A stretch of 64,000 nucleotides of DNA from Nannobrachium achirus. Lineage: Eukaryota; Chordata; Actinopteri; Myctophiformes; Myctophidae. Positions 32,169-43,222 of this stretch are shown in pieces. A model generated the notes under the pieces. That model was not told where the DNA came from, ran no database searches, and saw only the letters and a list, made by a program, of their open reading frames with translations. The stretch is from positions 9,249,166 through 9,313,165 of the forward strand of contig OY997655.1 of assembly GCA_963921795.1 (NCBI GenBank), given 5' to 3'. The translations under genes were made by a program, and so were the position numbers. The first letter of the stretch is position 1. Each line of letters begins with the position of its first letter.

Positions 32169-33290
32169 TCAATGTTTTCGTTTTCTACTTCTTTTAGTGA
32201 GCTGTTTGGCAGTGAGCACACGCATGTTATTCATTCTGTTGTTGTTGGTTGTCATGGCTACCAGTTCCCACCTGATGTCGTGTGGGAGTCCAGACTGCTC
32301 CAGTCCGTACTGAATAACTGCTAGCTTACACAGCGTCTTAAGACTAGGACTCAAGTCTAAGATGAACAGCTCATCAGTGGGTGTGTTGGCTCCGTGTTTG
32401 CGTCCTCCAAAGTAGAAGACGCGATCTCCCATCATGCAACAGCACATTCCATACGTTGGACATGGTCCTTTCCCCTTGGTCCCAACCTTCTTCCAGGAGA
32501 AGGTCTTTGGACTGAACTTCCACAGATCATTGAAAGCCTGGTTATTGTTGTCGCCACCAAATATGTACAGCTCTCCATTGTGGGTAAAGTCTGACTGAAA
32601 CCAGCGTCTTTCTGGACGAATCTGAGCAAAAGGTGTGTTCAGCCAGCAGTTGGTATTTGTGTCAAACACTCTGATGCTGTTGTAGTACTGACCCTCCAAT
32701 CCACCCCCAAAAACAAACATCTTCGTCCCGATAATGGAGGCAGAGTGACCATATGGAGCAGCTGGAGGAGTTCCTCTGGTGTTAATTAAAGACCAGACCA
32801 TTGTGCTGGTGTCCAACTTGTACATGTCATTACGACAGATGCCTGAGTGGTCGTTGTATCCCCCATAGATAAACATGATCTTCTCCAACACACAGGCCGA
32901 GTGGTAGTACCTCCTCTTTGGAACATCCCCAGAAACCCTGTGTTTGAACCATCTGTGGGCGTCAACATCAAATGCATAAAGAACATTGGAGTTCTTCCCT
33001 CCAAAGTACCCTCCCCAGATGTAAACTGTATCTTCTAACAACACAGCTGTGTGTCCCCAGCGCCAGGAGGGAACCTCAGGGTGACGACCTCCTCTCCCAG
33101 GTTTCACTGGAGGCAACTTGTTCCAGCATGAAGACACTGTGTTGAAGACATGGACATCCATCTGGTCTTTGTTGTTGTAGGTCTCTCCATGACGGTAGCC
33201 TCCAAAGGAATACAGTTTGTTCCTCACTGCTATAGCAGCATGAAGGGCTCGCTTTGGTCCTCCTGCTTTGGAAAAGGTCCACCACAACAT
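32169..33290 (-). CDS. Kelch copy E, KLHDC3-like, 373 aa
   Basis: Intact, starting MLWWTFSKAGGPKRALHAA. All six kelch glycine pairs are kept. Its C-terminal region reads SLKTLCKLAVIQYGLEQSGL then PHDIRWEL, closer to KLHDC3 itself than most copies, so it may preserve the ancestral form. Distinct loops: PSWRWGH, VPKRRYYHS (shared only with K), AAPYGHS and PERRWFQS. Blade four has the longer GGGLEGQYYNSIRV form in place of GGWGGQYNNTIRV. It keeps both the BC box and the basic tail, so it is among the best candidates for a working ligase receptor. Confidence 0.9.
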   Translation of the reverse strand: MLWWTFSKAGGPKRALHAAIAVRNKLYSFGGYRHGETYNNKDQMDVHVFNTVSSCWNKLPPVKPGRGGRHPEVPSWRWGHTAVLLEDTVYIWGGYFGGKNSNVLYAFDVDAHRWFKHRVSGDVPKRRYYHSACVLEKIMFIYGGYNDHSGICRNDMYKLDTSTMVWSLINTRGTPPAAPYGHSASIIGTKMFVFGGGLEGQYYNSIRVFDTNTNCWLNTPFAQIRPERRWFQSDFTHNGELYIFGGDNNNQAFNDLWKFSPKTFSWKKVGTKGKGPCPTYGMCCCMMGDRVFYFGGRKHGANTPTDELFILDLSPSLKTLCKLAVIQYGLEQSGLPHDIRWELVAMTTNNNRMNNMRVLTAKQLTKRSRKRKH

Positions 33291-33352
33291 CACCCTATAT
33301 GTCTGACCCACCCGTCGGTCCGTCAGTCTGTCCGTCCCAACAGCTCCATCAT

Positions 33353-33429
33353 CTTATATACTCTAGTGTGAAATCAAACGCAACTCAAACAATAACCATA
33401 GCAACAGGCCTAACACTGATTCTCATTGG
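33353..33429 (-). promoter_or_regulatory. Core promoter of copy E
   Basis: AGTATATAAG at 33353-33363 and CCAAT at 33425-33429 on the minus strand. The leader repeat is short and degenerate here (GACGGACAGACTGACGG). Confidence 0.6.
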
Positions 33430-33817
33430 CTGATTTAAAATTTGTATCAACACTCTTTTGTTCCCCATCATTCTGTCAGCCTTCTCTTGATTGGTGGGTT
33501 CCCTATGGTCCTGCTGTCCTCACTGGGCGGGACTAGGGCGCGAGCAGAGCAGCTCTCCAGCTCAATGAGCACTCATGTATAGTTTTCAACCAGCGGTCCA
33601 GGGGACCACCGGCGGTCCTTGAGGGGGTTCCAGGGGTCCCCAGCTTAATGATGGAGTTGGTATTTAACTCTTGAAAAAAAAATTAAACATCTGCATTACT
33701 TCATTTACAAGAAGCCTTCACAATTAGAGAATGTAGAAGAATTGTCATTTTGTTCAAAGTTTGGCCTGTGGTTCCAGCAAGAGGGAACATAGTTTCAACC
33801 CTCCGTTCCCTAACATA

Positions 33818-33908
33818 GGGAACAAAGCAGACTCTTTGTGTCTCCAAAGGGAAGAAAGCAGACTCTTTGTGTCTCCATAGGGAACAAAGCAGACTCTTTC
33901 TGTCTCTG
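33818..33908. repeat. 31-bp tandem repeat, unit E/F
   Basis: Three units of the GGGAACAAAGCAGACTCTTT repeat. Confidence 0.85.
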
Positions 33909-34033
33909 GTTGGTCCCTGACTAACCAACCAGCAGGCTCTTTCTGCCTTGTCCCGCCCTGGTTCCGCCTTATAGTTGTTTTATATGTTTGGTATATTTGC
34001 TAAAACATAATTTTTGGAGGACAAGGAAACATC

Positions 34034-34240
34034 ATGCCAAGTCTCTATACTGCACCTGAGATGTTCCTTTTTACTGACGCCAAGTTTAAAATAAGAAGTG
34101 AACCCAGTGAATATCAGTACGAAGCAACTGAAAAACATGTTATTTCAATGGTAGTGAATGGAGAGAGAGAGGAAATTCGTCCTACCAAGAAACAGCAACC
34201 GATGAGTGCGAAGATGGGCACAACCACGGGCGGGACTTGA
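34034..34240 (+). CDS. Small array ORF, unit E/F, 68 aa
   Basis: MPSLYTAPEMFLFTDAKFKI to MSAKMGTTTGGT. This is the full-length form of the small ORF; F/G, G/H and I/J carry near-identical copies. It is upstream of, and divergent from, kelch copy E. Charged and without a signal peptide or membrane segment. I do not recognise the family. Confidence 0.35.
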   Translation: MPSLYTAPEMFLFTDAKFKIRSEPSEYQYEATEKHVISMVVNGEREEIRPTKKQQPMSAKMGTTTGGT

Positions 34241-35241
34241 CAAAGGGTCAATTGAACAACCACTGGGCTCTGAGTTATTAGGATGCATACATATACAGGC
34301 TGGTGGGGTAAATACATGTATAAAACATTTAGAAGTAGTGAAAATAGTCGATGTACAGTGACAGTATAAGCTCACAACGCCTTGCACCGTGATGTACGGT
34401 GGGCTTGTAAATCTGTTAGTTTCACTAGTTTAGGCCCTGGGGAGACATCACATTTCTCTTGTGGGCCTCGAGCTAAAATGTTTTGTGAACGTTTCTTTTT
34501 GAGCGCCGCAAATGATCTTTTAGTGCGGAAGGCATTAGTTTGTGTGGAGATCAGTGCTCATACACATAAAGTAACTGACGTCACGAACACAGTGGCCCAT
34601 CCAAGGAGATATGCATGTGTCATGTTAGCACCACTCACTTCTCCCATGTTCTGCCGCCTAAGCCGGCCGTAGTCGGGTTGCCAAGGTTACCACGGTAAAC
34701 AGTGGCTTGCTGCGGATGCTTGTGAAAGACGCTGGTGCATACGTCATTACACAACGCGCACCGAAGCAAAACGGAGCATCTATGCTCCATTTACTCCTAT
34801 TCTGTGCTGTAACATAAAAACGACAGTATTTCTTAGTGCAAATAACGCCTAAAAGGGTGAGAGCTGCTCTTTTTCACACCATCACTCAATCGTGATGGTC
34901 GGCCCCGGTTAGGATTTTAGTTTCGCGAACATTTGTAAACACAAGTATCTCCTTCCTGTGTTACACACACATGCACAAACACGCAGTTTCCGTGGCTCTT
35001 CCTAGCTCTTCAAAATAAAACAACCGGCTATGGCGGCAGGCGTTGTGTTCATATATTTAACTTTTTGGAGGGAAAAAAAGAGAGTATACTGTGTTTTCGA
35101 AAGTAAAAAAAATGAAGTCATCAGAGCCTGAAACCTTGTCCAATTATGGAGATGACTGAATCATATTAGTGATGTCATAACAGTACATCCATGATGTCAT
35201 AGACTGGTCACATGGAAGCCACAGCGTCTTGTTTAGTTGAC

Positions 35242-36360
35242 TCAATGTTTTCGTTTTCTACTTCTTTTAGTGAGCTGGTTGGCAGTGAGCACACGCATGC
35301 TATTCATTCTGTTGTTGTTGGTTGTCATGGCTACCAGTTCCCACCTGACGTCGTGTGGGAGTTCAGACTTCACCAGATTGTACTGAATAACTGCTAGCTT
35401 ACACAGCATCTTAAGACTAGGACTCAAGTCTAAGATGAACAGCTCATCAGTGGGTGTGTTGGCTCCGTGTTTGCGTCCTCCAAAGAGGATGACACAATCT
35501 CCCATCATGCAACGGCACATTCCATACGTTGGACATGGTCCTTTCCCCTTGGTCTCAACCTTCTTCCAGGAGAAGGTCTCTGGACTGAACTTCCACAGAT
35601 CATTGAAAGCCTGCTTATTGTTGTCGCAACCAAATATGTACAGCTCTCCATTGTGGGTAAAGGCTGAATGACAGCAGTGTTTTTTTGGACGAATCTGAGC
35701 AGAAGGTGTATTCAGCCAGCAGTTGGTCTTTGTTTCAAACACTCTGATGGTGTTGTTGTATTGACCCCCCCAGCCCCCAAATACAAACATCTTTGTCCCG
35801 ATAATGGAGGCAGATTGACCATATGGAGCAGGTGGAGAATTTCCTCTGGTGTTATTTAAAGACCAGACCATTGTGCTGGTGTCCAACTTGTACATGTCAT
35901 TACGACAGATGCCAGAGTGGTTGTTGTATCCCCCATAGATAAACATGATCTTCTCCAACACACAGGCTGAGTGGGCGTACCTCTCCTCTGGAACGGTCCC
36001 AGAAATCCTGGGTTTGAACCATCTGTGGGTGTCGACTTCAAACGCATAAAGAACATTGTAGTACTTCCCTCCAAAGTACCCTCCCCAGATGTAGACTGTA
36101 TCTTCTAACAACACAGCTGTGTGTCCCCAGCACCAGGGGGGAACCTCAGGGTGACTTCCTCCTCTCCCAGATTTCACTGGAGGCAACGTTTTCCAGCATA
36201 AAGACACTGTGTTGAAGACATGGACATCCATCTGGTCTATGTTGTTGTAGGTCTCTCCATCACGGTGGCCTCCAAAGGAATACAGTTTGTTCCTCACTGC
36301 TATAGCAGCATGAAGGGATCGCTTTGGTCCTCCTGCTTTGGAAACGGTCCACCACAACAT
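35242..36360 (-). CDS. Kelch copy F, KLHDC3-like, 372 aa
   Basis: Intact, MLWWTVSKAGGPKRSLHAA. Very close to B and G: it shares their PPWCWGH, PEERYAHS and RPKKHC loops but reads RPKKHCCHS where B has RPKKHCFHS, and APYGQSAS where B has APYGQCAS. Blade five has the GG-to-GC change seen in B. The BC box is SLKMLCKLAVIQYNL and the CUL2-box-like segment LPHDVRWEL. The basic tail is present. No AATAAA is visible in the 3' spacer, where TATTTAAC replaces TATTTATT. Confidence 0.9.
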   Translation of the reverse strand: MLWWTVSKAGGPKRSLHAAIAVRNKLYSFGGHRDGETYNNIDQMDVHVFNTVSLCWKTLPPVKSGRGGSHPEVPPWCWGHTAVLLEDTVYIWGGYFGGKYYNVLYAFEVDTHRWFKPRISGTVPEERYAHSACVLEKIMFIYGGYNNHSGICRNDMYKLDTSTMVWSLNNTRGNSPPAPYGQSASIIGTKMFVFGGWGGQYNNTIRVFETKTNCWLNTPSAQIRPKKHCCHSAFTHNGELYIFGCDNNKQAFNDLWKFSPETFSWKKVETKGKGPCPTYGMCRCMMGDCVILFGGRKHGANTPTDELFILDLSPSLKMLCKLAVIQYNLVKSELPHDVRWELVAMTTNNNRMNSMRVLTANQLTKRSRKRKH

Positions 36361-36430
36361 CACTCTATATGTCTGGCCCACCCGTCGGTTCGTCTGTCTG
36401 TCTGTCTGTCCGTCCCAACAGCTCCATCAT

Positions 36431-36505
36431 CTTATATACTCTTGTGTGATCTAACGTAACACAAACAATAAACATAGCAACAGGCCTAATGCTGGTTCTC
36501 ATTGG
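36431..36505 (-). promoter_or_regulatory. Core promoter of copy F
   Basis: AGTATATAAG at 36431-36441 and CCAAT at 36501-36505 on the minus strand. A 2-bp deletion just above TATA brings the two motifs slightly closer than in other copies. Confidence 0.6.
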
Positions 36506-36877
36506 CTGATTCATAATTTGTATCAACACTCTTTTCTTCCCCATCATTCTGTCAGCCTTCTCTTGATTGGTGGGTTCCCTATGGTCCTGCTGTCCTCACT
36601 GGGCGGGACTAGGGCGAGAGCAGAGCAGCTCTCCAGCTCAATGATTACTCAGCAGTCCAGGGGACCACCGGCAGTCCTTGAGGGGGTTCCAGGGGGTCCC
36701 CAGCTTAATGATGGAGTTGGTATTTAACTCTTGAAACATTTTTTTAAACATATGCATTACTTAATTTACAAGAAGCCTTCACAAATAGAGAATGTAGAAT
36801 AATTGTTATTTTGTTCAAAGTTTGGCCGGTGGTTCCAGCAAGAGGAAACATAATTTCAACCCTCCGTTCCCTAACAA

Positions 36878-37001
36878 AGGGAACAAAGCAGACTCTTTGT
36901 GTCTCCATAGGGAACACAGCAGGCTCTTTGTGTCTCCATAGGGAACAAAGCAGACCCTTTGTGTCTCCATAGGGAACAAAGCAGACTCTTTGTGTCTCTG
37001 G
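36878..37001. repeat. 31-bp tandem repeat, unit F/G
   Basis: Four units of the GGGAACAAAGCAGACTCTTT repeat, the same array as in units B/C, G/H and I/J. Confidence 0.9.
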
Positions 37002-37124
37002 TTGGTCCCTGACTGACCAACCAGCAGGCTCTTTCTGCCTTGTTCTGCCCTGGTTCTGCCTTATAGTTGTTTTATATGTTTAGTTTATTTGCTAAAACAT
37101 CATTTTTGGAGGAAAGGAAACATC

Positions 37125-37331
37125 ATGCCCAGTCATTATACTGCACCTGAGATGTTCCTTTTTACCGACACCAAGTTTAAAATAAGAAGTGAACCCAGTG
37201 AATATCAGTACGAAGCAACTGAAAAACATGTTATTTCAGTGGTAGTGGATGAAGAGAAAGAGGAAATTCGTCCAACCAAGAAACAGCAACCGATGAGTGC
37301 GAAGAGGGGCACAACCACGGGCGGGACTTGA
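37125..37331 (+). CDS. Small array ORF, unit F/G, 68 aa
   Basis: Full-length form with the VVVDEEKEEIRPTKKQQ variant and one D-to-T difference (FTDTKFK) from its G/H neighbour. Function unknown. Confidence 0.35.
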   Translation: MPSHYTAPEMFLFTDTKFKIRSEPSEYQYEATEKHVISVVVDEEKEEIRPTKKQQPMSAKRGTTTGGT

Positions 37332-38549
37332 CAAAGGATCAATTGAACAACTACTGGGCTCTGAGTTAGTAGGATGCATACATATACAGGCTGGTGGGAT
37401 AAATACATGTATTTAGAAGTTGTGAAAATAGTCGATGTACAGTGACAGTATAAGCTCACGACGCCTTGCACCGTGATGTACGGTGGGCTTGTAAATCTGT
37501 TAGTTTCACTAGTTTAGGCCCTGGGGAGACATCACATTTCTCTTGTGGGCCTCGAGCTAAAATGTTTTATGAAAGTTTCTTTTTGAGCGCCGCAAATTAT
37601 CTTTTATAGTGCGGAAGGTATTAGTTTGTGTGGAGATCAGTGCTCATACACATAAAGTAACTGACGTCACGAACACAGTGGCCCATCCAAGGAGATATGC
37701 ATGTGTCATGTTAGCACCCCTCACTTCTCACATGTTCTGCCGCCTAAGCCCCCGGCTCCACCGGGCCTGTCGAGCGTCGCGTCAACGTCAAAGCTCCCGT
37801 TTTAACCGATTTAGTGCCGATCCCGTTTTAATTAATGAAGGGTGTTCCACTGCCGACGTCAGCGTCGGACGCTCAAATTCGCCCCGGTTCATTTTTTTAC
37901 GCCGTCAGATACCGGCACGACACCGTCCTTTTGCTGGAGCCCTAGCCTTAGCCGGCTGTAGTCGGGTTAGCGTTGCCAAGGTTACCAAGGTAAACAGTCG
38001 CTTGCTGCGGGTGCTTTTGAAGGACACTGGTGCATACGTCATGACGCACACGGAAGCAAAACGGAGCGTCTATGCTCCATTGACTCCTATTCTGTGCTGT
38101 AACATAAAAACGACTGTATCCCTTAATAAAGTGCAAAAATAACGCCGAAAAGGGTGAGAGACGCTCTTTTTCACACCATCACTCAATTGTGACGGTCGGC
38201 CCCAGTTAGGATTTTAGTTTCGCGAACATTTGTAAACAAAATGATCTTCTTCCTGTATTCATCAGATTACACACACGTGCACACACACGCAGCTTCCGGG
38301 GCTCTTCCTAGCTCTTCAAAATAAAACGACCAGCTATGGTGGCAGGCGTTGTGTTAATATAATTAACGTTTTTTTGGGGAAAAAAAGAGAGTATTCTGTA
38401 TTTTCGAAAGTAAAAAGAAATGAGTCATTAGATGCTGAAACCTTGTCCAATTATGGAGATGACTGGTATCATATTAGTGATGTCATAACAATACATGAGT
38501 GATGTCATAGACTGGTCACATGGAAGCCACAGCTTCTGGTTTAGTTGAC

Positions 38550-40126
38550 TCAATGTTTTAGTTTTCTACTTCTTTTAGTGAGCTGGTTGGCAGTGAGCAC
38601 ACGCATGTTATTTATTCTGTTGTTGTTGGTTGTCATGGCTACCAGTTCCCACCTGACGTTGTGTGGGAGTCCAGACTGCTCCAGTCCGTACAGAATAACT
38701 GCTAGCTTGCACAGCATCTTAACACATCTGGTGCCAACCCCGAGTTTCCCGAGTTTGTATTGATACTAACGCTGTGCCAACCCCGAGTTTCCTGAGTTTG
38801 GGCCGTTTTTGAAAAAAAAATATATTTTTGTTTTTATTTTTATTTTTTTCAAAAATGTTTTTTGGACCTCCAGAAATGTGTTAGGCATGATCGCGATCGC
38901 GAAATTGCATGTTTAACCCCCATACCAACCCATTCTTTCAAACATGGCAGCCATGTTTGTTTACATCTGAAGAAAACATAATGGCTGATAAATCATGAAT
39001 GCCTGAACGGATTTCCAAGCGGATTTTTTTGTTTGAAAGCTGTGAACAGCATCTACACACATGGTGCATCATCTAGGCATGGGCGTGCACTTTTTACACA
39101 ATTGTACAATTACATGGAAGTCTATGGTAACCATGGCATGAGACATTGAAGAGAAAAAATCATTGCAACATAAGTGTTAAGACTAGGACTCAAGTCTAAG
39201 ATGAACAGCTCATCAGTGGGTGTGTTGGCTCCGTGTTTGCGTCCTCCAAAGAGGATGACACAATCTCCCATCATGCAACAGCACATTCCATACGTTGGAC
39301 ATGGTCCTTTCCCCTTGGTCTCAACCTTCTTCCAGGAGAAGGTCTCTGGACTGAACTTCCACAGATCATTGAAAGCCTGCTTATTGTTGTCGCCACCAAA
39401 TATGTACAGCTCTCCATTGTGGGTAAAGGCTGAATGACAGCAGTGTTTTTTTGGACGAATCTGAGCAGAAGGTGTATTCAGCCAGCAGTTGGTCTTTGTT
39501 TCAAACACTCTGATGGTGTTGTTGTATTGACCCCCCCAGCCCCCAAATACAAACATCTTTGTCCCGATAATGGAGGCAGATTGACCATATGGAGCAGGTG
39601 GAGAATTTCCTCTGGTGTTATTTAAAGACCAGACCATTGTGCTGGTGTCCAACTTGTACATGTCATTACGACAGATGCCAGAGTGGTTGTTGTATCCCCC
39701 ATAGATAAACATGATCTTCTCCAACACACAGGCTGAGTGGGCGTACCTCTCCTCTGGAACGGTCCCAGAAATCCTGGGTTTGAACCATCTGTGGGCATCG
39801 ACATCAAACGCATAAAGAACATTGTAGTACTTCCCTCCAAAGTACCCTCCCCAGATGTAAACTGTATCTTCTAACAACACAGCTGTGTGTCCCCAGCACC
39901 AGGGGGGAACCTCAGGGTGACTTCCTCCTCTCCCAGATTTCACTGGAGGCAACGTTTTCCAGCATAAAGACACTGTGTTGAAGACATGGACATCCATCTG
40001 GTCTATGTTGTTGTAGGTCTCTCCATCACGGTGGCCTCCAAAGGAATACAGTTTGTTCCTCACTGCTATAGCAGCATGAAGGGATCGCTTTGGTCCTCCT
40101 GCTTTGGAAACGGTCCACCACAACAT
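38550..40126 (-). pseudogene. Kelch copy G, split by a TTAA element
   Basis: Starts MLWWTVSKAGGPKRSLHAA and is almost identical to F over the propeller, but blade five has the normal GG. After DLSPSL it runs into a 454-bp insertion, ending NTYVAMIFSLQ..MPWLP with a stop at 39122, so 334 residues. The old tail, including a family-like GLEQSGL segment, sits unused at 38550-38718. The truncation falls at the same codon as in copy A, but the inserted element is different, so these are two separate events. If expressed it would be a propeller without the elongin/CUL2 box. Promoter and start are intact. Confidence 0.85.
38723..39176 (+). mobile_element. TTAA element, type 2, inside the BC box of copy G
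   Basis: Perfect TTAA on both sides (38719-38722 and 39177-39180) within the CTT AAG codons of SLK. The left end is CACATCTGGTGCCAACCCCG and the right end, inverted, is CACTTATGTTGCAATG. It is the reverse of 14138-14593, with a shorter poly-T/A centre. Confidence 0.9.
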
Positions 40127-40196
40127 CACTCTATATGTCTGGCCCACCCGTCGGTTCGTCTGTCTGTCTGTCTGTCCGTCCCAACAGCTCCATCAT

Positions 40197-40273
40197 CTTA
40201 TATACTCTTGTGTGAAATCTAACGTAACACAAACAATAAACATAGCAACAGGCCTAACGCTGGTTCTCATTGG
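40197..40273 (-). promoter_or_regulatory. Core promoter of copy G
   Basis: AGTATATAAG at 40197-40207 and CCAAT at 40269-40273 on the minus strand, indistinguishable from that of the intact copies. Confidence 0.55.
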
Positions 40274-40645
40274 CTGATTCATAATTTGTATCAACACTCT
40301 TTTCTTCCCCATCATTCTGTCAGCCTTCTCTTGATTGGTGGGTTCCCTATGGTCCTGCTGTCCTCACTGGGCGGGACTAGGGCGAGAGCAGAGCAGCTCT
40401 CCAGCTCAATGATTACTCAGCAGTCCAGGGGACCACCGGCAGTCCTTGAGGGGGTTCCAGGGGGTCCCCAGCTTAATGATGGAGTTGGTATTTAACTCTT
40501 GAAACATTTTTTTAAACATATGCATTACTTAATTTACAAGAAGCCTTCACAAATAGATAATGTAGAATAATTGTTATTTTGTTCAAAGTTTGGCCGGTGG
40601 TTCCAGCAAGAGGAAACATAATTTCAACCCTCCGTTCCCTAACAA

Positions 40646-40769
40646 AGGGAACAAAGCAGACTCTTTGTGTCTCCATAGGGAACACAGCAGGCTCTTTGTG
40701 TCTCCATAGGGAACAAAGCAGACCCTTTGTGTCTCCATAGGGAACAAAGCAGACTCTTTGTGTCTCTGG
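40646..40769. repeat. 31-bp tandem repeat, unit G/H
   Basis: Four units of the GGGAACAAAGCAGACTCTTT repeat. Confidence 0.9.
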
Positions 40770-40892
40770 TTGGTCCCTGACTGACCAACCAGCAGGCTCT
40801 TTCTGCCTTGTTCTGCCCTGGTTCTGCCTTATAGTTGTTTTATATGTTTAGTTTATTTGCTAAAACATCATTTTTGGAGGAAAGGAAACATC

Positions 40893-41099
40893 ATGCCCAG
40901 TCATTATACTGCACCTGAGATGTTCCTTTTTACCGACGCCAAGTTTAAAATAAGAAGTGAACCCAGTGAATATCAGTACGAAGCAACTGAAAAACATGTT
41001 ATTTCAGTGGTAGTGGATGAAGAGAAAGAGGAAATTCGTCCAACCAAGAAACAGCAACCGATGAGTGCGAAGAGGGGCACAACCACGGGCGGGACTTGA
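40893..41099 (+). CDS. Small array ORF, unit G/H, 68 aa
   Basis: Full-length form ending MSAKRGTTTGGT. Identical in layout to the F/G and I/J copies. Function unknown. Confidence 0.35.
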   Translation: MPSHYTAPEMFLFTDAKFKIRSEPSEYQYEATEKHVISVVVDEEKEEIRPTKKQQPMSAKRGTTTGGT

Positions 41100-41425
41100 C
41101 AAAGGATCAATTGAACAACTACTGGGCTCTGAGTTAATAGGATGCATACATATACAGGCTGGTGGGATAAATACATGTATTTAGAAGTTGTGAAAATAGT
41201 CGATGTACAGTGACAGTATAAGCTCACGACGCCTTGCACCGTGATGTACGGTGGGCTTGTAAATCTGTTACTTTCACTAGTTTAGGCCCTGGGGAGACAT
41301 CACATTTCTCTTGTGGGCCTCGAGCTAAAATGTTTTATGAAAGTTTCTTTTTGAGCGCCGCAAATTATCTTTTATAGTGCGGAAGGTATTAGTTTGTGTG
41401 GAGATCAGTGCTCATACACATAAAG

Positions 41426-42335
41426 CAGGGGTGTCGAACTCATTTTGGGGTGAGGGCCGCATTGGACGAAAGGTGTCTTGATGAGGGCCGCAGCGGTGTC
41501 GCGGATCGGATGGCACGCACACATGTTTGCTCTGTTTTTCTTCCTGTTTCCTGTCTCAGTTACGGCTATAGCTAGCAGTATAGCTCATTTTATCATGTAT
41601 CATTTTATAAATTGTGTTCCTTATTAAGTAAAATAGCTACTTTCATTATTGGTATTACAGTTGCAGCCTACAAGAAATTTGCTACAAAAAATGCTATTTG
41701 TTTAATTGCCAATAAAAATGAATCTTTTTATAATAGAATAATTCAATTCCTAATACAGTCCCTGTTATAATTTGTAAATGGCTACAAAAGATTTTGTTTG
41801 ATGCAGGACAATAATTATTTGTATTGTATTTTATTTTGAGTAATGAACAATAATGGAATATTCAGAAAATATCAGTGAATAATAAAACTTTTATCATTTT
41901 TTTCAAAGTTTTGAAAAATAAGTTTTTTTCTTAACAACATTAATTTCCATGCCTAATATGTGTAATCTTTGAGTACAGTTTGGATATTGAAGGTATGTTC
42001 AGATATATTCATAGCCTGACCCACCCTCCCCCCATTCCTAGCAATGCTGTCATCTTCAGAGAGAGAGAGAGAGAGTGCTGAATGCTGATCACTTAACATT
42101 CCAATCAATCAAGTCGATTGTCAGCACCTGGTGGGTGAGTGAGGGAAGAGAAAGCTACTGCAGTGACCATTAGTTGGTTAATTCTTTAAAAAAATCATAA
42201 CTCTTGACAGGAATGGGCTAGAGACTTACTTTTTTTCCCTAAATGCTCAGAAATGTCTGCTCTACAAGGCTGGGGCCGGATTGAATCATCTCGCGGGCCG
42301 GATCCGGCCCGTGGGCCGTATCTTTGACATCCCTG
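41426..42335. mobile_element. hAT-type element with 8-bp duplication
   Basis: The ends are CAGGGGTGTCGAACTCATTT and, inverted, CAGGGATGTCAAAGATACGG. The flanking 8-bp ACATAAAG is duplicated at 41418-41425 and 42336-42343. Other units read CACATAAAGTAACTGACG uninterrupted. The inner sequence GAGGGCCGCATTGGACG / GGGCCGGATCCGGCCCGTGG is typical of a widespread fish hAT MITE. No transposase is seen. Confidence 0.92.
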
Positions 42336-43034
42336 ACATAAAGTAACTGACGTCACGGACACAGTGGCCTATCCAAGGAGATATGCATGTGTCATGTTAG
42401 CACCCCTCACTTCTCACATGTTCTGCCGCCTAAGCCCCCGGCTCCACCGGGCGCGTCGAGCGTCGCGTCAACGCTCCCGTTTTAACCGATTTAGTGCCGA
42501 TCCCGTTTTAATTAATGAAGGGTGTTCCACTGCCGACGTCAGCGTCGGACGCTCAAATTCGCCCCGGTTCATTTTTTTACGCCGTCAGATACCGGCACGA
42601 CACCGTCCTTTTGCTGGAGCCCTAGCCTTAGCCGGCTGTAGTCGGGTTAACGTTGCCAGGGTTACCAAGGTAAACAGACGCTTGCTGCGGATGCTTGTGA
42701 AAGACGCTGGTGCATACGTCATGACTCAACGCGAACGGAAGCAAAACGGAGCGTATATACTCCATTGACTCCTATTTTGTGCTGTAACATAAAAACGACT
42801 GTATTTCTTAATGATGTGCAAATAACGCCTAAAGGGGTGAGAGCGGCTCTTTTTCACACCATCACTCAATCGTGATGGTCGGCCCCGGTTAGGATTTTAG
42901 TTTCGCGAACATTTGTAAACACAAGTATCTCCTTCCTGTGTTACACACACGTGCACAAACACGCAGTTTCCGTGGCTCTTCCTAGCCTTCAAAATAAAAC
43001 GATCGGCTATGGCGGCAGGCGTTGTGTTAATATA

Positions 43035-43040
43035 TTTATT
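43035..43040 (-). promoter_or_regulatory. Poly(A) signal for copy H
   Basis: AATAAA on the minus strand, about 185 bp past the stop codon of copy H. Confidence 0.5.
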
Positions 43041-43222
43041 CTTTGGAGGGAAAAAAAGAGAGTATACTGTGTTTTCGAAAGTAAAAAAAAAATGAAGTCA
43101 TCAGAGCCTGAAACCTTGTCCAATTATGGAGATGACTGGTATCATATTAGTGATGTCATAACAGTACATGAGTGATGTCATAGACTGGTCACATGGAAGC
43201 CACAGCGTCTTGTTTAGTTGAC

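Larger units (their letters stand above)
27420..32200. repeat. Segmental duplication, left copy
   Basis: This stretch matches 57,670-63,180 almost base for base, including the L2 fragment, the MITE in copy D, the truncation point of D and the TTAA element at 31,513. The offset is 30,249 before 31,010 and 30,988 after, the difference being the 739 bp of the insertion at 61,265. Confidence 0.85.
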
